A DNA stretch of 64,000 nucleotides from Methanococcoides vulcani (GTDB taxonomy: Archaea; Halobacteriota; Methanosarcinia; Methanosarcinales; Methanosarcinaceae). Below the pieces are notes generated by a model. It saw only the letters and a program-made list of their open reading frames with translations. It ran no database searches and was not told where the DNA came from. The position numbers were made by a program, and so were the translations under genes. Positions 1 to 8,448 of this stretch are shown in pieces (position 1 is the first letter of the stretch; each line of letters starts with the position of its first letter). The stretch spans positions 1 to 64,000 of the forward strand of contig NZ_FOHQ01000004.1 in NCBI RefSeq assembly GCF_900111645.1, written 5' to 3'.

Positions 1-1
1 T

Positions 2-73
2 GCCAAGGTGGCGGAGCGGCTACGCAATCGCCTGCAGAGCGATTCCATTCCGGTTCGAATCCGGACCTTGGCT
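2..73 (+). tRNA. tRNA-Cys (anticodon GCA)
   Basis: A full cloverleaf can be folded. The 7-bp acceptor stem pairs positions 2-8 with 66-72. The anticodon stem 27-31/39-43 encloses a loop with GCA at 34-36. The T arm has a TTCGAAT loop closed by TCCGG/CCGGA. CCA is not encoded. It lies 20 nt upstream of 5S rRNA, so it is probably the tail of an rRNA operon that begins outside the window. Confidence 0.95.
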
Positions 74-93
74 TTCATCCATTAATATGAGTT

Positions 94-223
94 AGAGTAC
101 GGCGGCCATAGCGGCAGGGCAACTCCTGTTCCCATTCCGAACACAGAAGATAAGCCTGCCCACGTTGCTTACTGTACTGAGGTACGAGAGTCCTCGGGAA
201 ATCTGCGTCGCTGCTGTGCTCAC
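94..223 (+). rRNA. 5S ribosomal RNA
   Basis: The stretch has the archaeal 5S layout: a terminal helix formed by the ends (GAGTACGGCGG against the 3' CTGCTGTGCTC, with G-U pairs), then the conserved core CCCATTCCGAACACAGAAG. Length is about 128 nt, as expected. It follows tRNA-Cys directly and is followed by a T-rich run near 230-241 that could end transcription. Exact ends are approximate. Confidence 0.93.
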
Positions 224-229
224 TCTATT

Positions 230-714
230 ACCCTTTTTCTTTAACTGATCTTAACTCACTAGCTTTGACTTTGCTGTTCTGATATGTTTCTATTCATGAT
301 CACTTTTACAGATTCGAATTGTTATACCAATCTGATTAACTTCTGTTTCGTCGAACTGATCTCTGCAACCTGCGCTACATCTTCTTACTGATTATTGAAC
401 CAGTGGAGAATAGAAATAATTGAAAGATCTGAATACAAATACAATATTCCAATTCATCGTTAATAGTCTGACTGTAATTTCAATACTTTTCAAAGTATTT
501 AAGCTGAAGATGTATTCTTCTGAGAATTGATTTCCATTATCGACTTACAAACGATATTTTTGGGAAATGAAATAGAAAATAGCTTAAAATAACTGATGAA
601 CCCATTGTTCTCACAATGAGTCCGCCATTGGTTGTAACACCTTTTTACCAATCATATTTTTAAGATACTCGGTTTTCAGGTTGTTGAGTTGATCCGTTTT
701 TCACAGAATTAAAT
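230..714. other. gene-free AT-rich spacer after the rRNA operon
   Basis: No convincing reading frame, tRNA or repeat is seen here. The first 12 nt are pyrimidine-rich (CCCTTTTTCTTT) and could terminate the rRNA transcript. The rest is AT-rich and has stops in all frames. Confidence 0.5.
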
Positions 715-1117
715 TTATGTTGCCAATACTTCGTACTCCTTAGGGACAGTATATACATTGGCAAAATCAAATTCAGCCTGTGAAGCTGTTTCTCCTGTTA
801 CCTGGTGGTTGGTCATATCTTTCAGACCATACAAGCTTTGTCTTGCGTCTTTGAAGTAGAATCTTTCCTGCAGGAAATCCTCATCCTTCAGTCTGCCCAA
901 TGCATATCGGATGGTACGGGGAGGAAGATAACTTTGTTCGGCGATTTCTTTCTGTGTAAGAAGACCACCGTATTCAAGTACCTTGTAGACAAGTTTTGCA
1001 GAAGGTGGCAACCCTTCAATTGTCTTTCTCAGGTGTTTGTCCTTTGGCTCTTCGATGCTTTTCTTTATCTGTACGTTTTTCTCGTGATTGTCAACAAAAG
1101 CGATCCCTCATTTTCAT
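715..1117 (-). CDS. winged-helix transcription regulator, frameshifted near its N terminus
   Basis: The readable main frame (715-1011) encodes a MarR/wHTH-type DNA-binding domain, with a helix-turn-helix stretch LTQKEIAEQSYLPPRTIRYA. The same frame continues upstream as protein-like sequence (KSIEEPKDKHLRKTIEGLPP) but has no start codon. A strong start, ATG at 1117 behind GGAG, lies in the neighbouring frame. Removing one T from the T4 run at 1096-1099 joins the two into one protein of about 134 residues. This may be a real 1-nt insertion, a sequencing error or a frameshift site. If the gene works unshifted it would need the TTG at 1011. Target genes are unknown; sulfur genes lie downstream on both strands. 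Confidence 0.7.
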
Positions 1118-1215
1118 TACTCCTTTGTATAGGTTAAATCTTAGTCGTATCCATAGTTTGATATGGCACGTTACAACTTCACTATCGTGAAGTCACAATT
1201 GTGAATACAATTCTC

Positions 1216-1227
1216 TACTATATAAAT
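1216..1227 (+). promoter_or_regulatory. possible TATA box upstream of TusA-like gene
   Basis: TATATAAATATA is a strong archaeal TATA-like element, about 165 nt upstream of the TusA-like start. A long leader would result. Other AT-rich stretches nearby could serve instead. Confidence 0.35.
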
Positions 1228-1392
1228 ATATCGGCAAAACACATCAATTGGATAAAATATGCAGAATGTTTTGTGTTGCTAGTCTTACATTGGATTGATG
1301 AAGAATACGTCTTTATTTGCCTGTATCTTAGCTCTTATATCTTTACAGGTAGAGCTATTTTCATTCCAATATTAAAGACCAAAGGTGAAAAT

Positions 1393-1626
1393 ATGACTGA
1401 AGATTCGATCGAATTAGATCTCAGGGGGGAGATTTGTCCCTTTACTTTCGTAAAAACAAAATTGCAATTAGAGGAGCTGGAAAGTGGTGAACATCTCACA
1501 GTTATCTTTGATTATGCATCTGCGATATCAAATGTTCCTAAAAGTGTGAAGAATGAAGGTCATACCATTCTTGGTATCGACAAAGAAGAAAATAACATCT
1601 GGAAAGTCCATATTAAAAAAGCCTGA
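1393..1626 (+). CDS. TusA/SirA-family sulfur-transfer protein
   Basis: A 77-residue protein with the TusA fold signature LDLRGEICPFTFVKTKLQLE near the N terminus. TusA proteins carry a persulfide on the Cys of a CPxP motif; here the Cys-Pro is kept but the second Pro is replaced (CPFT), so it is a divergent member. The ATG at 1393 sits 5 nt behind AAGGTG; the longer frame upstream has no ribosome-binding site. It is the first of three TusA-like genes in the window and stands at the edge of the sulfur locus, which suggests sulfur delivery to a partner not yet known. Confidence 0.8.
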   Translation: MTEDSIELDLRGEICPFTFVKTKLQLEELESGEHLTVIFDYASAISNVPKSVKNEGHTILGIDKEENNIWKVHIKKA

Positions 1627-1724
1627 TCTCTCGGTCAAGTCTCTTTTTTCATCATCTTTTTCATTTAAAAATAGACAAAAGTAGATCCCCTATAGATTAT
1701 AGGGTAATCACTTTTACTAAAGAT

Positions 1725-2732
1725 TCACTGTATCGTCTTGCGCTTGAATTTAGCAACACGATCCAGCATTACCTCTATTCCATTGTTGACAAGTGCGTTG
1801 AACTTTTCAGGTTTCATGGCTGCACGTCTGATGGGTTCGTGGAGGTCGATCAGTAGTATTACATCAACCCAGTTATCCCTGAGACGATAGTTCATCGGGT
1901 CTTCGAACAGGCAGGATGCCACATCTTCTGAAACCTTTGCTGCATCCGTATCTTTAAATTTAACAGGGACATGCAGGGTTACTGATGAGCTCTTTCCGCT
2001 TTCGTCCTTTGGAATGTATAGCCTCACTATCTCATTCCCGAAACGTCCGATGAAATGATCCGTACCTTTCGTGAAACCGAGTGCGAGGATAGCATCCACC
2101 AACCGTGCCGGCAGGTCGTCCATAAGACAGCCACAAAGCGCTTTTGTGATACTCTCTTCCTTCAATGATTCTGTGAGCTCAACAAAGGCCTCCATAGGGA
2201 ATCCGAATACTATTTCATCGTTCCTGTAATCGCTGAACATACGTGCTCCGGCACACAAAAGTGAGAGGTTCACCTTGTTTTCCATTATTGGAATGGTAGT
2301 ACATTCTCCACAGACCGCGAATTCCCCTTTGAATTTGGCATTTACCATATCTCCTTTCACTTTAGACAACGTTGCTGCCACACGCATGAGCTTGCTGGCG
2401 GTTCCGACAACCACCACCACATCAGGTTCGAATTCACATTTGTCAAGTGGTGTAACGGTCATTGTTCTGGTATCCGCGGGTTTCACCCTTGGATACACAT
2501 CCCCGTAAGCAGGTTCGGTGAACCCGAGTGCAAGTTCTGCGCTTGCACAGGACATATCGTCAGCCGAACAGGTATAGGACGTACCAAACGCTGCAGCTTT
2601 TCTGACTATCTCACAATAACGCATAGGATGCGGGATATTAGGATCATCATCGCTGTTGAATTTCACAGCAACCGGTGTAAGTGGCAACTCGAAGAATTGC
2701 CTGAACTGCTTTGTTAGTTCCGTGTATTTCAT
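1725..2732 (-). CDS. DUF169 (COG2043) family protein
   Basis: A 335-residue protein of the DUF169/COG2043 family, whose biochemical role I do not know. Several cysteines stand out, including CSADDMSC at about residues 57-64, CGEC near 140-143 and CGC near 200. They could bind a metal or carry sulfur. The start codon overlaps the stop of SepCysS by 4 nt (ATGA type), so the two are surely co-transcribed and probably translationally coupled. That context points to tRNA-dependent cysteine synthesis or sulfide supply, but this is inference only. Confidence 0.85.
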   Translation of the reverse strand: MKYTELTKQFRQFFELPLTPVAVKFNSDDDPNIPHPMRYCEIVRKAAAFGTSYTCSADDMSCASAELALGFTEPAYGDVYPRVKPADTRTMTVTPLDKCEFEPDVVVVVGTASKLMRVAATLSKVKGDMVNAKFKGEFAVCGECTTIPIMENKVNLSLLCAGARMFSDYRNDEIVFGFPMEAFVELTESLKEESITKALCGCLMDDLPARLVDAILALGFTKGTDHFIGRFGNEIVRLYIPKDESGKSSSVTLHVPVKFKDTDAAKVSEDVASCLFEDPMNYRLRDNWVDVILLIDLHEPIRRAAMKPEKFNALVNNGIEVMLDRVAKFKRKTIQ

Positions 2733-3898
2733 GCTTCATCCTCCACCGGTATCTCATATTTCCTTGCAATCTCAATGAAAGCGTTGGCGACATACTCTAC
2801 CTGCTTTCTGCTGAGTCCGAATGTATTTAATTTGAAACTCTTGCTCATACCAGGCTGTATTCCGATTATCTTTCGTTTTTTCAGTTCGTGGTACAGAAAA
2901 TAACCTCGTTTCTTGGTCTTGGCAGCAGCCTCAAAGAGCGGCAGGGATTCAAATGCCACAAGTGTATGTTCTGTCGGCTTGACACCCATCTGGTGAAATC
3001 CTTCGATACGCTCGAGCTGTGTGGCAAGGTATCTTGCATTCTCTACCTGCTCATCCCAGTGCTTCACACGTTCCACAACGCTCGGGAATGATGCCATCAG
3101 TGACATTACCGGAACTCCGAAGACAGGTGAACATCCAAACAGAGCAACCTCCTTTTTAGTGAAACCGCGTCCGCTCCAGTCACCTCTGATGGTTGACTTA
3201 TCGAATACCTGCTGGTTCCACTCGAAGGTGGTTGCGAGTATTCCCATTGGGGCGGATGCCGCCCAGCTTTTGTGCCCGGAAGCACACAGGAAGTCCACAC
3301 CAAGTTTTTTCCCGTCAACAGGCATTACTCCCGAGGAGTACGCTGTGTTCAGCAGGAACGGAACGTCGTATTCTTTACAGATCTTACCCACGGATGCAGC
3401 ATCTGCCACATTACCATAACGATAATCAACATGTGTCAGCAGTGCCAGTGCCGGAAGTGAGCCGGTATTGCGTTCAACTTCCTCGAACTTTTCCGCGTAT
3501 CCGTCAGGATCTATCGTAAATTCAGGGTAGCCACTATGTGGTACTTCAACGACTTTCAACTGGTTTGCCTCTGCTGCAAGATATGATGTATAATGTGCCA
3601 GTGAATCCAGTACAATGGTCTCACCGGGTTCGGTAACCATATGCATAACCGCCCATTTTGCATGCCGGCAGCCGGCTGTATACCTCACGTCATCCATATT
3701 CAGGAATTCGGCAATATCTGCTGTAAGGTTTCTTACGGGTGGGTTCTGGACAAGATCTACCCTTGATTCGAAACAGAAGTCACAAACTGAATAACCATCC
3801 GCAAATTCAAGCGCTGCTTTTCTGGCTTCAGCGGTAAGCACTCCTCCACGCTGGATAGGGTTCAGGTTAATGTATGTGCTTTCAACACCCCTGTTCAA
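2729..3898 (-). CDS. pscS: Sep-tRNA:Cys-tRNA synthase (SepCysS)
   Basis: PLP enzyme that converts O-phosphoseryl-tRNA(Cys) to Cys-tRNA(Cys) with a sulfur donor, the second step of tRNA-dependent cysteine synthesis in methanogens. The 389 residues match the family length. Cys39 and Cys42 (YSVCDFC) and Cys256 (LFGCSPV) correspond to the three cysteines known to be important for sulfur transfer, and Lys210 (SGHKSW) is the expected PLP lysine. Cys39/Cys42 numbering agrees with the described archaeal enzyme if the TTG at 3898 is the start, although no clear Shine-Dalgarno is present. SepRS itself is not in the window. The gene overlaps DUF169 downstream and lies about 2.7 kb from tRNA-Cys. Confidence 0.95.
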   Translation of the reverse strand: MNRGVESTYINLNPIQRGGVLTAEARKAALEFADGYSVCDFCFESRVDLVQNPPVRNLTADIAEFLNMDDVRYTAGCRHAKWAVMHMVTEPGETIVLDSLAHYTSYLAAEANQLKVVEVPHSGYPEFTIDPDGYAEKFEEVERNTGSLPALALLTHVDYRYGNVADAASVGKICKEYDVPFLLNTAYSSGVMPVDGKKLGVDFLCASGHKSWAASAPMGILATTFEWNQQVFDKSTIRGDWSGRGFTKKEVALFGCSPVFGVPVMSLMASFPSVVERVKHWDEQVENARYLATQLERIEGFHQMGVKPTEHTLVAFESLPLFEAAAKTKKRGYFLYHELKKRKIIGIQPGMSKSFKLNTFGLSRKQVEYVANAFIEIARKYEIPVEDEA

Positions 3899-3969
3899 AT
3901 TTTTATAAATATCAAGATTCAGTTAGGAATTCCCCCTGAATTCGGTTGGTCTAATACAATTCTTCTTAG

Positions 3970-4260
3970 TCAAAGGAACTCTTCAAGTTCCTCTCGTATC
4001 TCGTCCTTTTCCACTCGTCCGATAAGCACGACCTCTCCATTAATAGTGATAGTAGGCACTTCTTCTATCCCGAGTTGCTTTGCTCTCTCAGTACCTTCAA
4101 GGCTTGTTACGTTAATTTCCTTGAACATAACACCTTTAGGAAGAACGTCTATTATCTGGTTCCTTACATAATGACAGTTCATGCAAATATCGGAATAATA
4201 TAGTTCTATTAATGTCATCGATTGCTTATTGGCCGCCATATAAATAACAAATGGCATCAT
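3970..4260 (-). CDS. glutaredoxin/thioredoxin-like protein
   Basis: A small thioredoxin-fold protein with the redox motif CMNC and the cis-proline segment EEVPTITING. The core fold runs from MTLIELYY to the C terminus. The start is uncertain: ATG at 4260 lies 11 nt behind GGAGG and suits a TATA-like element on this strand near 4303-4310; ATG at 4218 would leave just the core domain; ATG at 4302 gives a hydrophobic extension. Placed between SepCysS and the sulfate permease, it may act as a reductant in sulfur metabolism, for example for the APS reductase, but no direct evidence is visible. Confidence 0.8.
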   Translation of the reverse strand: MMPFVIYMAANKQSMTLIELYYSDICMNCHYVRNQIIDVLPKGVMFKEINVTSLEGTERAKQLGIEEVPTITINGEVVLIGRVEKDEIREELEEFL

Positions 4261-4273
4261 GACAATTATTGCC
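4261..4273. promoter_or_regulatory. palindrome GACAATTATTGCC, possible operator
   Basis: On the minus strand this reads GGCAATAATTGTC. It differs by one base from the perfect interrupted palindrome GGCAATAATTGCC at 12827-12839. It lies directly before the glutaredoxin start at 4260. Shared binding by a sulfur regulator is possible but unproven. Confidence 0.3.
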
Positions 4274-4316
4274 TCCCCCATTACCTTATTAATATCTTGC
4301 ATATATAAGATATTCT

Positions 4317-4544
4317 ATGGATGCCACAACAATTAACAGGACAAAGTCGGCGATCGATGCTCTTATCGAAGTACAGCAGCTATGGATCGATAATGTCCCT
4401 GAGTACGATCTTTCAGACAGGGAGCTTGTACTATTGAAAAAACGCCTCAATCGTGCAAAAGATAATATCCAGAAGATCTATGACGATAATGAAGAAATTA
4501 TGAACAGGGCTGAAGAATTACTTAAAAAAGAAAATCCCAGATGA
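4317..4544 (+). CDS. small coiled-coil protein of unknown function
   Basis: A 75-residue, highly charged and probably all-helical protein. Its last 35 residues are rich in Lys and Glu and look like a coiled coil. I do not recognise a family. A TATA-like TTATTAAT near 4277-4288 lies about 30 nt upstream, so the transcript would be leaderless. It is divergent from the glutaredoxin-like gene and points toward the convergent PiT permease gene. Confidence 0.7.
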   Translation: MDATTINRTKSAIDALIEVQQLWIDNVPEYDLSDRELVLLKKRLNRAKDNIQKIYDDNEEIMNRAEELLKKENPR

Positions 4545-4600
4545 ACCTGTCGCTTATATTGCGACACATCGATCCGGAATATAATTATCTATTTTTTTGT

Positions 4601-5560
4601 TCAGGAAACAAGCCTGATAGCAGTATATGCTATCAGACCTGCTATCAGTGGTGACGTGACCCACATAACTACAATGCGTTTTACTGTTTTACTCTTCATC
4701 GTATCCATGCCTTTATTAGCACATCCAATGCCGATAATGGCTGCCGGTACTACCTGGCCGAGTGCCACAGGTATGCCCTGAAGGGAAGCACCGTGCACAA
4801 TGATCGCAGCGATCGCTTCAATGAAGATCGCACGGATCGTACAGATCTCTGCTATTTCCGTTCCGACCGTCTGGAGGATACGACCTCCTATCACTATCGC
4901 TCCAATGCCAAGTGTAAGACCTCCGATAACGGCTCCCGTTGTCTGGTCTATAAATCCTGCTCCTACAAGAGGACCAACGGCATTGGCAGCATTATTTGCA
5001 CCTGCTGAATAGGCGACATAACAACCGGTTACTGTCAGAAGCTTTGCAATAGTGCTTCTTATCTGTGCTTCAGATTCATGTTCTACAAGCCACACGACAA
5101 GTCTGGGGTGAAGGTACTTCCCGGAAAGATAAGCAAGAACGAATGCAAGCACCGGGGTAGCTATCCACCATCCGACTATCTGTGAAAGCAGTTGAATATC
5201 GAGTATCCCGTAGAATACACCAATTCCTACAATGGCTCCTACTGCTGACTGGCTTGCTGATATCGGAACCTTTAGTATGTTCCCGATGAAAAGACTGATA
5301 GCAGCTGCACTTGTTGCAATGATCGCTGCGGTAAGGGTTATTGTATTACCTGGAATTATTCCCTCCCCGAGCGTCCTGATCACATCCTCACCGCTCAGTA
5401 CAGCGCCAAGCAGGGAAAAAATGGCTATTAATATTACTGCCTGTTTTTTAGTACGGGCCCTTGCACCATATGCTGCTCCCATAGCTGCTGCTGCATTGTT
5501 CCCGCCAATGTTGATCCCCATGAAGACCGCAGACGCAATCGCAGCCAGTGCTATGATCAT
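4601..5560 (-). CDS. PiT-family anion permease (possible sulfate permease, CysP-like)
   Basis: A 319-residue membrane protein with both PiT family signatures: GGNNAAAAMGAAYGA near residue 19 and GANNAANAVGPLVGAG near residue 188, in two inverted halves separated by a short loop. Most family members carry phosphate, but Bacillus subtilis CysP is a PiT-family sulfate permease. Here the gene sits 220 nt from, and divergent to, sulfite reductase and the sulfate-activation genes, so sulfate is a good candidate substrate. Sequence alone does not separate the two. Confidence 0.88.
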   Translation of the reverse strand: MIIALAAIASAVFMGINIGGNNAAAAMGAAYGARARTKKQAVILIAIFSLLGAVLSGEDVIRTLGEGIIPGNTITLTAAIIATSAAAISLFIGNILKVPISASQSAVGAIVGIGVFYGILDIQLLSQIVGWWIATPVLAFVLAYLSGKYLHPRLVVWLVEHESEAQIRSTIAKLLTVTGCYVAYSAGANNAANAVGPLVGAGFIDQTTGAVIGGLTLGIGAIVIGGRILQTVGTEIAEICTIRAIFIEAIAAIIVHGASLQGIPVALGQVVPAAIIGIGCANKGMDTMKSKTVKRIVVMWVTSPLIAGLIAYTAIRLVS

Positions 5561-5627
5561 CTATTAATAACCCCCTTTTAGATAGTCCCGTTTAATTTTA
5601 TATATCTCGACTTACTTAGCTTTATTT

Positions 5628-5674
5628 ACAAGTTTAATTTGGAGTAAATATATAGCAAATGAAAGGTAACTTGT
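5628..5674. promoter_or_regulatory. inverted repeat ACAAGTT...AACTTGT in the divergent permease/sir promoter region
   Basis: Perfect 7-bp arms at 5628-5634 and 5668-5674 enclose a TATA-like TAAATATATA. The position between two divergent sulfur genes suits a regulatory site, but arms this short can arise by chance. Confidence 0.3.
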
Positions 5675-5732
5675 TATATAGCAGTGGGGAATGTGGCTAA
5701 AATTACCACTAAAAAGAGTGCAACTTTTGCCT

Positions 5733-5742
5733 TTTTATATAC
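5733..5742 (+). promoter_or_regulatory. TATA box for the sulfite reductase gene
   Basis: TTTTATATAC lies 48 nt before the ATG at 5781, giving a transcript start near 5760 and a short leader that contains the Shine-Dalgarno AGGGTGAT. Confidence 0.5.
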
Positions 5743-5780
5743 CTATATATTTCAATCTGCGGAAGTTAGGGTGATAATAC

Positions 5781-6641
5781 ATGGGTACAAAGACGATCAA
5801 CTATGACAGACTCAAACAAGGCGGTTTTCTTCGCCAGAGGCAAAAAGAGGATATTTTCTCAATGCGGCTTCGTGTTGTTGGTGGTCAGCTAACCTCTGAT
5901 CAGCTTCGGGCACTTGCCGACGCTTCTGAGAAGTATGGCAAGGGTGAGGTCCACATAACTGCACGACAGGGACTTGAAATATCATACGTTCCGCTTGAGG
6001 ATTCAGAGGATCTTCTTGACGAACTTGAGAAAAGAGATGTTCATCAGGGTACCTGTGGTCCGAGAGTTCGTGGCGTAGTTGCATGTCAGGGGAATCTCAT
6101 CTGTCCGCGTGGGCTGATCGATGCAGAGGATATTGCAAAAAGAATCGATGAGAAGTACTTTGCCATGGAACTTCCCGGCAAGTTCAAATTTGCAGTTACG
6201 GGCTGTCCGTCATCATGTATGAAACCACAGGAGAACGATCTTGGTGTAATGGGGGGGCTTGAGCCAAAATGGGTAGAGGAAGAATGTACCTATTGTGGTC
6301 TCTGTCAAACAGTGTGTCCCGTGGATGCGATCAAGGTCGAGGCTGGAGCTCTGTATTATGATAGGGACAAATGCAACCTGTGTGGTCAGTGTCTCCTGAT
6401 GTGTCCAACGGACGCATGGATCAAATCAAGAGAAGGGTATACGATCTACGTTGGTGGCAAGGTTGGGAAGCATCCAAGGCTTGGTGTCAGACTGACCGAG
6501 CTTGTAGACGAGGATACTCTGTTCAGAATTATTGAGAGATCAGTGGAGTTCTTCAAAAGGGAAGCAACTTCAGGAGAGCGCTTTGGCGATACTATCCAAC
6601 GTGTAGGCTTTGAAGAGTTCAAGGCCTTTGTGCTGGAATGA
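5781..6641 (+). CDS. small siroheme sulfite reductase with two [4Fe-4S] domains
   Basis: Reduces sulfite to sulfide with siroheme coupled to a [4Fe-4S] cluster. The 286 residues contain the coupled-cluster motif C102-x5-C108 and C142-x3-C146, then two ferredoxin clusters (C169-C172-C175-C179 and C198-C201-C204-C208). This is the layout of the small archaeal assimilatory/dissimilatory-like sulfite reductases; it lacks the F420H2-oxidising N-terminal half of Fsr, so the electron donor is probably ferredoxin. It precedes the APS reductase and sulfate adenylyltransferase genes on the same strand, consistent with assimilation of sulfate. A sulfite-detoxifying role is also possible. Confidence 0.9.
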   Translation: MGTKTINYDRLKQGGFLRQRQKEDIFSMRLRVVGGQLTSDQLRALADASEKYGKGEVHITARQGLEISYVPLEDSEDLLDELEKRDVHQGTCGPRVRGVVACQGNLICPRGLIDAEDIAKRIDEKYFAMELPGKFKFAVTGCPSSCMKPQENDLGVMGGLEPKWVEEECTYCGLCQTVCPVDAIKVEAGALYYDRDKCNLCGQCLLMCPTDAWIKSREGYTIYVGGKVGKHPRLGVRLTELVDEDTLFRIIERSVEFFKREATSGERFGDTIQRVGFEEFKAFVLE

Positions 6642-6646
6642 ATCGA

Positions 6647-6683
6647 GGTTCCGGATTAACAGTGTATAGCTGTTATCTGGACC
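6647..6683. terminator. imperfect hairpin between sulfite reductase and APS reductase genes
   Basis: GGTTCC...AACAG at 6647-6662 can pair with CTGTT...GGACC at 6670-6683, with a bulge. A short T-containing tract follows. It could attenuate or end the upstream transcript, or act as a processing site. Evidence is structural only. Confidence 0.35.
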
Positions 6684-6753
6684 TTATTTCGTTTGAGCTT
6701 TGATAATTATAATTTCAACAAATATTTGATCAAAATGATCGGGAAATGGAACT

Positions 6754-7497
6754 ATGCCAGAACCAAATCCGGAATTAATAAAAGAAATAGAACAGTTAGC
6801 TGAAGGCTACAAAGACAGTTCGCCCCAGGAAATTCTTGAATATGCTTTGAAGAGGTTTGACAATGGTATCTCTATTGCATTCAGTGGTGCTGAGGATGTC
6901 ATCCTTATCGATATGGCATCCAAGATCAAAGCAGATGTAAGTGTTTTCTGCCTTGATACCGGCCGTCTGCATCCTGAAACATACAAATTTATCGATGTGG
7001 TCCGGGACAAATACAACATCCCACTGGAGATCTTCTTTGCAAACAGGGAAAAGACCGAAGAATTGGTTCTCAATAAAGGTATGTTCTCATTCTATAAGGA
7101 TGGACACGAAGAATGTTGTGGTGCCAGGAAAGTTGATCCATTAAGGCGTTCCCTTAGCAAGAGAACGGCATGGATTACAGGTCAGCGTAAGGACCAGAGC
7201 CCTAACACACGTGCATCTATCCCTGTGATCGAAGTTGATTCAGCGTTCGGTGATGGTACACTTGTGAAGTTTAATCCTCTGGCAAACTGGACCTCTAAGC
7301 AGGTATGGGATTACATAAGGGAAAACGATGTCCCGTACAATGAACTCCATGAGAAGGGATATGTCAGTATTGGCTGTGAACCATGTACCAAGCCGGTTCT
7401 CCCAGGTCAGCATGAACGTGAAGGACGCTGGTGGTGGGAAGAAGCAACCAAGAAAGAATGTGGACTTCATTCAGGAAATGTTAAATCCCAAGTTTGA
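6754..7497 (+). CDS. APS-type adenylylsulfate reductase (CysH family)
   Basis: Thiol-dependent reduction of adenylyl sulfate to sulfite. The 247-residue protein has the PP-loop-like SGAEDV near residue 44 and the [4Fe-4S] cysteines Cys121-Cys122 and Cys208-x2-Cys211, followed by the catalytic ECGLH (Cys236). The CC...CxxC set marks APS reductases rather than the cluster-free PAPS reductases, so APS kinase is not needed, and none is found here. It precedes cysD by 42 nt and is probably in one transcript with cysDN. The thioredoxin-like donor may be one of the small redox proteins in this window. Confidence 0.92.
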   Translation: MPEPNPELIKEIEQLAEGYKDSSPQEILEYALKRFDNGISIAFSGAEDVILIDMASKIKADVSVFCLDTGRLHPETYKFIDVVRDKYNIPLEIFFANREKTEELVLNKGMFSFYKDGHEECCGARKVDPLRRSLSKRTAWITGQRKDQSPNTRASIPVIEVDSAFGDGTLVKFNPLANWTSKQVWDYIRENDVPYNELHEKGYVSIGCEPCTKPVLPGQHEREGRWWWEEATKKECGLHSGNVKSQV

Positions 7498-7539
7498 CAG
7501 TCAAAATATTTATGAAAAAAAATTAGTGGAGGATCAAAT

Positions 7540-8448
7540 ATGGCCATTACGGAAGAATCTTATCGGCTTTCAAATTTAAAGACACTTGAAGCGGAAAGCA
7601 TAGGCATTATCAGGGAAGTCGCTGCAGAATTTGACAATCCAGTGATGTTGTATTCGGTAGGCAAGGACTCGTCGGTGATGGCCCATCTTGCAATCAAGGC
7701 CTTTTACCCGAAAAAAGTACCTTTCCCTTTATTGCATGTTGATACCGGATACAAGTTTCCTGAAATGTACGCCTTCAGGGATTACTATACAAAGAAGCAC
7801 AATCTTGACCTAAAGGTTCACAGAAACGAGGAAGCACTTAAGAAAGGGATAAATCCCCTTTCAGTGGGAACTGTCAAATGTTGTGCCGAGCTTAAAACAA
7901 AAGCACTCCTTGACGCATTAAAGGAAGGCGGCTATGATGCAGCGTTTGGAGGCGCCCGGAGAGACGAAGAGAAATCAAGGGCAAAGGAAAGAATTTATTC
8001 ATTCCGCGACAAGCATGGCCAGTGGAATCCGAAGGACCAGAAACCTGAGCTGTGGAACCTCTTTAATTCAAAGATAGATCCCGGGGAATCCATAAGGGTA
8101 TTCCCTCTTTCAAACTGGACCGAACTTGATATCTGGACATATATCTACCATGAAAATATTGAGATCGTTCCTCTTTACTTCGCAAAGAAAAGACCGGTTA
8201 TTGAGAAACATAACCAGCTAATTCCGGTTTATACGGATGAACACGAGGAAGAAGTCAAGGAAGTTATGTGCCGCTTCAGGACACTGGGGTGCCATTACTG
8301 TACGGGTGCAGTACGGTCAGAGGCAGATACTTTACCGAAAATCATCGAGGAGATGATGGTTGCCCGCCATTCCGAGCGTATTACAAGAATAATCGATCAC
8401 GATCAGGATAGCTCCATGGAGCAAAAGAAGAAGGAGGGATACTTTTGA
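7540..8448 (+). CDS. cysD: sulfate adenylyltransferase subunit 2 (CysD)
   Basis: Forms APS from ATP and sulfate together with the GTPase subunit CysN. The 302 residues match the bacterial CysD length. The ATP pyrophosphatase loop SVGKDSS is at about residues 39-45, and the family segment [15 protein letters not shown] is intact. Behind a clear GGAGG. It overlaps cysN at the stop/start junction, so the two subunits are translated together. The CysDN type is mainly bacterial, which suggests acquisition by transfer. Confidence 0.96.
   Translation: MAITEESYRLSNLKTLEAESIGIIREVAAEFDNPVMLYSVGKDSSVMAHLAIKAFYPKKVPFPLLHVDTGYKFPEMYAFRDYYTKKHNLDLKVHRNEEALKKGINPLSVGTVKCCAELKTKALLDALKEGGYDAAFGGARRDEEKSRAKERIYSFRDKHGQWNPKDQKPELWNLFNSKIDPGESIRVFPLSNWTELDIWTYIYHENIEIVPLYFAKKRPVIEKHNQLIPVYTDEHEEEVKEVMCRFRTLGCHYCTGAVRSEADTLPKIIEEMMVARHSERITRIIDHDQDSSMEQKKKEGYF

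Noticed and set aside
1201-1392. N-terminal extension of the first TusA-like gene
   Set aside because: Composition is not protein-like, no Shine-Dalgarno; the domain begins just after ATG 1393, which has one.
4601-5560. Plain phosphate transporter call
   Set aside because: Not excluded by sequence, but context favours sulfate; kept as PiT family with substrate open.
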